Shown one piece after another: positions 58,125 to 64,000 of a stretch of 64,000 bases of DNA. The translations under genes were made by a program, and so were the position numbers. Position 1 is the stretch's first letter, and each line of letters starts with the position of its first letter. The DNA comes from Streptomyces ambofaciens ATCC 23877 (GTDB lineage: Bacteria > Actinomycetota > Actinomycetes > Streptomycetales > Streptomycetaceae). Location of the stretch: assembly GCF_001267885.1 (NCBI RefSeq), contig NZ_CP012382.1, forward strand, positions 7,799,001-7,863,000. Reading direction: 5' to 3'. The notes under the pieces are model-generated. The model saw only the letters and a program-made list of their open reading frames with translations, ran no database searches and was not told where the DNA came from.

Positions 58125-59140
58125 GCAGACGCAGACGACTCCTCTCGGCCGCGATCGCCCTCGCCGTGGTCGCCGCCGGGCTGGCCACGGCACGGGCCCT
58201 CGACGACGGCGGCACCCGGATCACCGCCTACTTCGACCGCGCCGTCGGCATCTACGCGGGCTCCGACCTGCGCGTCCTCGGGGTACGGGTCGGCGAGGTG
58301 GAGTCGGTGCGGCCCGAGGGCACCCGGGTGCGGGTCGAACTCGACCTCGACGACGGCGTACGGGTCCCCGCCTCGGCGCGGGCCCTGGTGATCGCACCCA
58401 GCGTCGTCGCCGACCGCTACGTGCAGCTCACCCCGGCCTACCGCTCCGGACGGACCCTCACCGACGGCGCCGTCCTGCCGGCCTCCCGCAACCGCACCCC
58501 GGTCGAGATCGACCAGCTCTACGCGTCGATCACCGAGCTCAGCGAGGCACTGGGGCCCGACGGGGCCAACTCCTCCGGTGCCCTGTCCGAACTGCTGAAG
58601 ACCGGTGCCGCCAACCTCGACGGCAACGGCGAGGCCATCGGCGGTGGCATCGAGGAGTTCGGCAAGGCCGCCAAGACCCTCGACGGCTCCAGCGACGACC
58701 TGTTCGCCACGTTGAGCAGCCTCCAGACCTTCACCACCATGCTGAAGGACAAGGACACCGAAGTCCGCACCGCCCAGGAGGGCCTGGACACGGTCGTCGG
58801 CTTCTTCGCCGACAACAAGGACGACCTGGCCGGCGCCCTGGAGGAACTGGGCACCGCACTCGCCCAGGTGAAGACCTTCATCGAGGACAACCGGGGCGAG
58901 CTGAAGAAGAACGTCGACAAGCTGGTGCCGATCACCGAGACCCTGGTCCGCCGGCGTGCCTCGCTGGCCGAGGCCCTGGACGTCGCACCGCTGGCCGCGG
59001 GCAACGTCGTGGGCGCCTACGACACCGACACCGGCATGCTCGACGGCCGCGCCAACCTCAACGAGATCAGCATGGGCGGCCCCTTGCTGCCCCTGCCGGT
59101 GACAGGCGGTTCCGCGACGTCGGGGGAGGGGGCGAGGTGA
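58121..59140 (+). CDS. mceD: MceD, MCE-domain protein
   Basis: 339 residues, shorter tail than its neighbours. Anchor (RRLLSAAIALAVVAAGLATA), MCE domain (ITAYFDRAVGIYAGSDLRVLGVRVGEVESV), then helices. The C-terminus is Gly/Pro-rich (GGPLLPLPVTGGSATSGEGAR). Start ATG 58121 overlaps mceC; the mceE GTG overlaps its stop. Confidence 0.93.
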   Translation: MSRRRRLLSAAIALAVVAAGLATARALDDGGTRITAYFDRAVGIYAGSDLRVLGVRVGEVESVRPEGTRVRVELDLDDGVRVPASARALVIAPSVVADRYVQLTPAYRSGRTLTDGAVLPASRNRTPVEIDQLYASITELSEALGPDGANSSGALSELLKTGAANLDGNGEAIGGGIEEFGKAAKTLDGSSDDLFATLSSLQTFTTMLKDKDTEVRTAQEGLDTVVGFFADNKDDLAGALEELGTALAQVKTFIEDNRGELKKNVDKLVPITETLVRRRASLAEALDVAPLAAGNVVGAYDTDTGMLDGRANLNEISMGGPLLPLPVTGGSATSGEGAR

Positions 59141-60456
59141 AGCGCGTCATAGGCCGCCGGGGCCGGGGAGCCGATCCGGTGGAGGCTCCCGGCGAGGACC
59201 AGGTGGAGACGGCGCGGGCCGACCGGGTGGAGGTCCACGGCACGGTGCGGCGGGGAGCACGCACCACCGGTACGGCCGTCGGCGCCGGACTGGGCGGAGT
59301 CCTCGCCCTCGGGCTCGGCTTCGCCCTGGCCCTCGGCGCGTTCTCCGTCACGGCCCCCCGCTTCGGCGGCATCGAGGACCTGCCCCTGCCCGGCGGCGCC
59401 GACCTCGGTTCCCACCCCTACACCGTCAGCGCCGAACTCGACGACGTCCTCAGTCTCGTGCCGCAGGCCGCGGTCAAGGTCAACGACGTCGCCGTGGGCC
59501 GGGTCACCGAGATCCGCCTCGACGGTGACGACTGGTCGGCCCGCGTCACCATGGAGATCAACGGCGACGTGCGGCTGCCCGCCGACGCCACCGCCCGCCT
59601 CGAACAGTCCAGCCTGCTCGGCGAGAAGTACGTCCAGCTGAGCGCGCCCGCCGAGCCGGCCGCGGGCAGGCTCGCCGACGGCGCCGTCATCCCCCTGGTG
59701 CGCACGGGCCGCAACACCGAGGTGGAGGAGGTGTTCGGCGCCCTGTCCCTGCTCCTCAACGGCGGGGGCGTCAACCAGCTCAAGACCATCACCCAGGAGC
59801 TCAACAAGGCTCTCGGCGGACGCGAACCCGAGGTCCGTTCGATGCTCAGGCGGGTCGAGAAGCTGGTGGGCAACCTCGACGACCACCGCGGCGACATCAC
59901 CGACGCCCTCGACGCCGTCAACCGCCTGTCCTCGACGCTCGCCGGACGCAAGGACGACGTACGCACCGTCCTGACCGATCTCTCCCCCGGACTGAAGACC
60001 CTGCACGAGCAGCGCGGCTCCCTGCTCACCATGCTGCGCTCCCTGGACACGCTCTCCGGGGTCGCCGTCTCCACCGTCGAAGCGAGCAAGGACGACATGG
60101 TCGCCGACCTCAAGGCCATCGCGCCCACCCTGAAGGCGCTCGCCGACGCGGGCACCGACCTGCCCGACTCCCTCCAGGTACTGCTGACCTACCCCTTCAC
60201 GGACGAGGTGCTGAACGGGGTGAAGGGCGACTACCTCAACGTGTACCTCACCATGACGGCCGCCCCCGGCACCCAGATCATCCCGCCGCTGGTGCCCCGG
60301 AGCACGCCCTCGCCCTCCGCCTCCCCGCAGCGTGGGCGCGACAGCGCATCCGGCAAGCGGTCCGGTGCCGGAGCCCGCGGCGGGGCCACCCCCTCGGCGC
60401 CCCTGCCCCTCCCCTCCGTCTCGACGCCGCCCGGGAACGGAGACGCGCAGCGATGA
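59137..60456 (+). CDS. mceE: MceE, MCE-domain protein without lipobox
   Basis: 439 residues. An extended charged N-terminus (~45 residues) precedes the anchor (GLGGVLALGLGFALALGAFS), then the MceE-type segment GGIEDLPLPGGADLGSHPYTVSAELDDVLSLVPQ in part and an MCE domain (AAVKVNDVAVGRVTEI). A Ser/Pro-rich tail follows. Mycobacterial MceE proteins are lipoproteins, but here no cysteine follows the anchor. GTG 59137 overlaps mceD by GTGA. Confidence 0.92.
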   Translation: MKRVIGRRGRGADPVEAPGEDQVETARADRVEVHGTVRRGARTTGTAVGAGLGGVLALGLGFALALGAFSVTAPRFGGIEDLPLPGGADLGSHPYTVSAELDDVLSLVPQAAVKVNDVAVGRVTEIRLDGDDWSARVTMEINGDVRLPADATARLEQSSLLGEKYVQLSAPAEPAAGRLADGAVIPLVRTGRNTEVEEVFGALSLLLNGGGVNQLKTITQELNKALGGREPEVRSMLRRVEKLVGNLDDHRGDITDALDAVNRLSSTLAGRKDDVRTVLTDLSPGLKTLHEQRGSLLTMLRSLDTLSGVAVSTVEASKDDMVADLKAIAPTLKALADAGTDLPDSLQVLLTYPFTDEVLNGVKGDYLNVYLTMTAAPGTQIIPPLVPRSTPSPSASPQRGRDSASGKRSGAGARGGATPSAPLPLPSVSTPPGNGDAQR

Positions 60457-61760
60457 TCACTCTCGCCGTACGGCTGAAGAACCTCGCCTTCCTGGTCATC
60501 GCGGTCCTCGTCCTCGGCTTCGTGGGCATCCGCTACGCGGACCTCGGCCGGTACGTCGGCGCCGCCGACTACTACACCGTGGACGTCGAACTACCGCGTA
60601 CCGGCGGGCTGTTCACGCACTCCGACGTCACCTACCGGGGCGTGTCGGTGGGCCGGGTCGGGCCGATCGACCTCACCGCCGACGGGGTGGTCGCGCACCT
60701 GCGCATCAAGAAGTCCGCCCCGTCGATCCCCGCCGACGCACGGGCCGTCGTGGCCGGGCTGTCCGCGGTCGGCGAGCAGTACATCGACCTGCGGCCCGAG
60801 AGCGACACCGGTCCCTATCTCGAGGACGGCACGCGCATCGAACAGCCCGACACCGAGGTGCCGGCGCCTGTCACCGACGTCCTCGCCGGCGTCAACGACC
60901 TCACCCGCTCGGTGCCGCTGGAGGACCTGCGCACGGTCGTCGACGAGTTCGGCGCGGCCTTCGAGGGCCACGGCGACGACCTCCAGGTGCTGCTGGACAA
61001 CGGCAGCGCCTTCGTGGAGGCCGCCGACCGGGCGCTGCCCTCCACCACCCGTCTGCTCACCGACGGCGAGACCGTGCTGCGCACCCAGGCCGAGGAGGCG
61101 GCGGCCATCCGCGGCTTCGCCGACGGCGCCACGGAGCTCGCCCGCACCCTCAAGGGCTCCGACGCGGACCTGCGTCGCCTGCTCACCGTCACACCGGAGG
61201 CCGCCACCCAGGTCAGCGGCCTCCTAAGAGACCTCGACCCCAGCCTGGGCGTCGTCCTCGCCAACCTGCTGACCACCTCCGAGGTCGCCGTCACCCGGCA
61301 GCGCGGCATCGAGGAACTGCTCGTGAAGTACCCGGCGGCCGTCTCCGCCGGCGCCACCGCCGTCGACGGAGGAAAGATGAAGCTGGGCCTGGCCGTCACC
61401 TTCTTCAAACCCCTGCCGTGCACCGCCGGCTACGGCGGCACCCGCTACCGCAACGGCCTGGACCTCGGTACCGCCCCCGCCCTCAACACCGGTGCCTCCT
61501 GCACCGCCCCGCCCGGCAGCGGAGTCAACGTGCGCGGCTCGGCCAACGCTCCTCGGGGCGGCCCGGTACCCGAACCGGCCAGGCCCGGCTCGCTGCCCTC
61601 GGGCAGTAGCGGCGGCTCCGGCAGCGCGAAAGGGCCGACGTCCCCGAGCGCGTCCGCCGTCGAGCCGCTTCCGGGTGCCCTCGCGCTGCCGGACGTGGGC
61701 GGCGCCCGGGCTCCGGGCCTCGCGGGGCTGCTCGGCGCGGACGAGGAGGGCGGCCGGTGA
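60453..61760 (+). CDS. mceF: MceF, MCE-domain protein
   Basis: 435 residues. A short N-terminus with an anchor (NLAFLVIAVLVLGFVGIRYA), MCE domain (YTVDVELPRTGGLFTHSDVTYRGVSVGRV), helical domain, and a Gly/Pro/Ser-rich tail of ~90 residues (PSGSSGGSGSAKG), probably disordered. Overlaps mceE and the first Mce-associated gene by 4 bp. Last of six MCE genes. Confidence 0.93.
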   Translation: MITLAVRLKNLAFLVIAVLVLGFVGIRYADLGRYVGAADYYTVDVELPRTGGLFTHSDVTYRGVSVGRVGPIDLTADGVVAHLRIKKSAPSIPADARAVVAGLSAVGEQYIDLRPESDTGPYLEDGTRIEQPDTEVPAPVTDVLAGVNDLTRSVPLEDLRTVVDEFGAAFEGHGDDLQVLLDNGSAFVEAADRALPSTTRLLTDGETVLRTQAEEAAAIRGFADGATELARTLKGSDADLRRLLTVTPEAATQVSGLLRDLDPSLGVVLANLLTTSEVAVTRQRGIEELLVKYPAAVSAGATAVDGGKMKLGLAVTFFKPLPCTAGYGGTRYRNGLDLGTAPALNTGASCTAPPGSGVNVRGSANAPRGGPVPEPARPGSLPSGSSGGSGSAKGPTSPSASAVEPLPGALALPDVGGARAPGLAGLLGADEEGGR

Positions 61761-62275
61761 GGCGGGCCCGGATCCTCACCGGAGCGGCCGTGGCGCTGTC
61801 TCTGGCCTTCTGCGGCGCCGGAGCGTGGACCTACGCGCAGGCACGCGGCGACGACTCGCTCGCCTACGGCCGCGAACGCGACGAAGCACTCGCCGACGGG
61901 CGCGACCGTCTCTCCCTCCTCCACACGCTGGACGCCTCCTCGCGGGAGCGCGCCCGGGAGGGCATCCGGGTCTGGCGCGCCGCCGCGACCGGCCCGCTGC
62001 GTGCCGAACTCGGGCGTACCAGCCCCGAGAAGGGGGCCTCGGCGCGCGGCACGGTCACGGAGGCCGCCCTCACGGCCCTCGACACACGGGCCGGCACCGC
62101 CAAGCTCATCGCGACCGTGCGCGTCGAGGTGACGCCCGCCGGAGCCGCGCGGACGACCACGGACCGCAAACGCCTGGAAGCGGTCCTGGCCCGCACGGGG
62201 CCGGGCGAGTGGAAGGTCAAGGCACTGAGCGCGGTACCGCTCGCGCGGACGGCTGAGGAGGACGACGGCCGATGA
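61757..62275 (+). CDS. Mce-associated protein (Mas) 1
   Basis: 172 residues. A single N-terminal membrane anchor (TGAAVALSLAFCGAGAWTYA) followed by a small NTF2/SnoaL-like alpha+beta domain with no catalytic motif. Mce-associated proteins sit at the end of most actinobacterial mce operons and are thought to stabilise the Mce complex. GTG 61757 overlaps mceF. It resembles the third Mas gene (DSLAYGRERDEALADG versus DTRAYAVQRDEALAAG), so the two are probably duplicates. Confidence 0.88.
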   Translation: MRRARILTGAAVALSLAFCGAGAWTYAQARGDDSLAYGRERDEALADGRDRLSLLHTLDASSRERAREGIRVWRAAATGPLRAELGRTSPEKGASARGTVTEAALTALDTRAGTAKLIATVRVEVTPAGAARTTTDRKRLEAVLARTGPGEWKVKALSAVPLARTAEEDDGR

Positions 62276-63147
62276 CACGGCTGCTGCACATCAGGCGGGC
62301 CCGGGACGCCGCGGCCGGGGCCGGACGAACGCCACCGATCGGCGCCGACCGCGACGAGGCCGGCGAGGAGGGGGCGCGCGGCGCGCACTCGGGCGGTGGC
62401 ACCGAGGCCGGGAACGAGGGCGACGCCGAGCGAGGCGAGCACGACAGGACCGCCGAGCAAGGAGCGCACGACAGGACCGCCGAGCAAGGAGCGCACGACA
62501 GGACCGCCGAGCGGGACGCCGAGAAGGACCGCACCGCCGAGAAGGATGGGCCCGCCGAGCGGGACGCCGGGGACGGCGGGGACGACAGGGCGGCCGGACC
62601 CGACGCGGACTCCGAGGCGCGACGCCCGGATCGCCGCCGTCCCTGGCGGAGCCGGCTGAGCCGGACCGTCCCGGCGGCGTGCGCCGCGGCGCTCGTCCTC
62701 GGCGGCTGCGGCTTCTTCTGGGCAGCTCACCAGGCGCGGTCCACCCCGTCGGCCGAGAACCACGCGTTGACCGACACCGCGGCCAGCACCCGCGTGGCCG
62801 GGGACGTCGGCAACGCCCTCGCCCGCGTCTTCTCGTACACGCCGGACGGAGTCGAGGCCACCGAGCGGTCCGCACGCGCCGTCCTCGGCGGACGGGCGGC
62901 CCGTCAGTACGCCGAGCTGATGGACCGGGTCCGCGCGGACCTCGCCGAGCAGCGCGTCACCCTGAGCACCCAGGCCGTACGCACCGGAGTGATCGAACTC
63001 GACGGCGACCGGGCACGCCTCCTGGTCTTCCTCGACCAGATCTCCCACCGCGGCAAGGACGGCACCACTTCCGCGGCGGCTCAGCTCACGGTCACCGCGC
63101 GTTGGGAGGAGGACCAGTGGCGGATCGTCGACATCAGGACCCACTGA
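62272..63147 (+). CDS. Mce-associated protein (Mas) 2 with charged repeat region
   Basis: 291 residues. A disordered, highly charged N-terminal region (~125 residues) contains a 9-residue repeat (HDRTAEQGA), then an anchor (TVPAACAAALVLGGCGFFWAA) and a C-terminal Mas/NTF2-like domain (VFSYTPDGVEATERSARAVLGG, TVTARWEEDQWRIVDIRTH). The cytoplasmic repeat segment is unusually long for the family. ATG 62272 overlaps the preceding stop. Confidence 0.88.
   Translation: MTRLLHIRRARDAAAGAGRTPPIGADRDEAGEEGARGAHSGGGTEAGNEGDAERGEHDRTAEQGAHDRTAEQGAHDRTAERDAEKDRTAEKDGPAERDAGDGGDDRAAGPDADSEARRPDRRRPWRSRLSRTVPAACAAALVLGGCGFFWAAHQARSTPSAENHALTDTAASTRVAGDVGNALARVFSYTPDGVEATERSARAVLGGRAARQYAELMDRVRADLAEQRVTLSTQAVRTGVIELDGDRARLLVFLDQISHRGKDGTTSAAAQLTVTARWEEDQWRIVDIRTH
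62440..62512 (+). repeat. 27-bp in-frame tandem repeat in Mas 2
   Basis: Two exact 27-bp copies (62440-62466, 62467-62493) and 19 bases of a third, beginning CACGACAGGACCGCCGAGCA. It encodes HDRTAEQGA. The exact identity suggests recent duplication. Confidence 0.9.
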
Positions 63148-63173
63148 AGCCCGAGCGGCGGAGGGGAGCACTC

Positions 63174-63722
63174 ATGAAACGCGCGGCGGCCCTGCCGGCC
63201 GGGCTCCGGGCGTTGCCGGTCACGGGCCTCGCCCTCGCCCTCACCCTGGTGGCCGGGGGCTTCGCGGCGTGGACGGGCTGGGACTGGTACGAGGCGGCCC
63301 ACGACGACACGAGGGCGTACGCGGTGCAGCGCGACGAGGCGCTCGCGGCCGGGGAGCAGGCGGTCCAGAACCTCAACACCCTCGACCACCGGAGCCTCGA
63401 CCGGGGCCTCGACCTGTGGGAGTCCTCGACCACCGGTGACCTGCACGAACAACTGGTGTCCGGACGCTCGGAGTTCGCCACCCAGGTGAAGGGCGCCAAG
63501 ACGGTCACCACGGCACGCGTGCTGTCCGGCGCCCTCACCGAACTCGACGACCGGGCCGGCCGCGCCCGGGTGCTCGTCGCCCTGAGGGTGACGGTGAAGG
63601 CGCCCGGTGACGCGAGCACCGACAAGGACAGCCGCATGCTCGGTGAACTGACCCGCACCGGCGGCCACTGGAAGCTCAGCGCCCTGGGGCAGGCTCCCGT
63701 CGGCGGCACACCGGCCGGCTGA
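63174..63722 (+). CDS. Mce-associated protein (Mas) 3
   Basis: 182 residues: N-terminal anchor (RALPVTGLALALTLVAGGFAAW), then a Mas domain (NTLDHRSLDRGLDLWESSTTGDLHEQLV, VLVALRVTVK). ATG 63174 is preceded by GGAGGGGAG. A 26-base gap from Mas 2 breaks the overlap pattern of the operon. Confidence 0.88.
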   Translation: MKRAAALPAGLRALPVTGLALALTLVAGGFAAWTGWDWYEAAHDDTRAYAVQRDEALAAGEQAVQNLNTLDHRSLDRGLDLWESSTTGDLHEQLVSGRSEFATQVKGAKTVTTARVLSGALTELDDRAGRARVLVALRVTVKAPGDASTDKDSRMLGELTRTGGHWKLSALGQAPVGGTPAG

Positions 63723-63749
63723 CCCGGCCGGAGGAGAGGACGACACACC

Positions 63750-64000
63750 ATGCCGACGACCCGGCACCACCTGAACAACCTCCGCCGCCGCCAGGCCCGC
63801 GAGGCCCTGCGCTCCCCGGCGGGAACCGACGCTCCCCAGGGACGCGGCCCCCTGCGCACCCCCGTCGCCGTCGACGCCCCCGAGGGACGAGGGCGACTGC
63901 GCGATCAGCCCCGACCCGACCGGACCCGGCACACGCCCCCCGCCGCGACCGATCCCACCCGGGCGACCTCACCCGCACGCGGCACGGGCACGGGCACGGA
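63750..64000 (+). CDS. N-terminal part of a further operon gene (runs off the window)
   Basis: Open from ATG 63750 to the window end with no stop, 84 residues visible. GGAGGAGAGGA lies about 10 bases upstream. The sequence is basic, Pro/Arg/Thr-rich and without hydrophobic segments so far, which resembles the disordered N-terminus of another Mce-associated protein. Identity cannot be settled from this fragment. Confidence 0.6.
   Translation, partial: MPTTRHHLNNLRRRQAREALRSPAGTDAPQGRGPLRTPVAVDAPEGRGRLRDQPRPDRTRHTPPAATDPTRATSPARGTGTGT

Noticed and set aside
57403..59136. Upstream extension of the mceE frame through mceC and mceD
   Set aside because: Noise sequence; the MceE protein begins at GTG 59137 in a GTGA overlap like its neighbours.

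Overview
The window is very GC-rich DNA with strong G/C bias at third codon positions, dense gene packing, frequent GTG starts, and gene families typical of Streptomyces or a close relative (modular type I PKS, ECF41 sigma factor, MmyB-like regulator, one complete mce operon, a rifamycin phosphotransferase with its palindromic element). It looks like chromosomal accessory sequence running into a conserved core block at the right end.

Left end (1-16031): the C-terminal part of a large modular polyketide synthase. It holds the ER-KR-ACP end of one module, then three KS-AT-KR-ACP modules, all malonyl-type by their AT motifs, with KR types reading B, A, B, A. It ends in a C-terminal docking domain instead of a thioesterase, and the next gene is not a PKS gene, so the window holds one edge of a polyketide cluster.

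16189-24143: a RidA-like gene divergent from a WYL regulator, a GNAT acetyltransferase, and a GntR/FCD regulator facing a four-gene operon (dehydratase, SDR, aldo/keto reductase, amidohydrolase). The operon fits the oxidative, non-phosphorylating L-fucose pathway, and every junction is a 4-bp ATGA/GTGA overlap. A decayed FAD-dependent reductase fragment lies behind it.

24247-31236: a membrane protein with a spermidine-synthase-like domain, an ABC exporter, then a rifamycin phosphotransferase preceded by a near-perfect rifamycin-associated element (RAE), and a small DUF4190-like membrane protein.

31597-38207: regulatory and stress genes: an MmyB-like regulator divergent from a zinc dehydrogenase with a palindromic operator between them, a cupin, an IclR regulator, a STAS protein, and an RsbQ-RsbP-STAS cassette resembling the Bacillus energy-stress branch of sigma-B control but with no kinase or sigma factor beside it.

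38339-46135: a secreted sialidase-fold protein, a chloramphenicol-phosphotransferase-like enzyme on an apparently leaderless transcript, an ECF41 sigma factor divergent from a YceI gene with two mirror-image ECF-type promoters, a secreted zinc D-Ala-D-Ala carboxypeptidase, and a DUF2617-DUF4247-DUF350-spermidine synthase operon.

46556-64000: a PucR-type regulator and three secreted proteins on the minus strand, then an mce lipid-transport operon on the plus strand: ATPase, two YrbE permeases, six MCE proteins (A-F) and Mce-associated proteins, almost all coupled by 4-bp overlaps. The C-terminus of mceA appears frameshifted. The intergenic region between the secreted genes and the operon carries three copies of a TTGTC-N8-GACAA palindrome. 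The last gene runs off the window.
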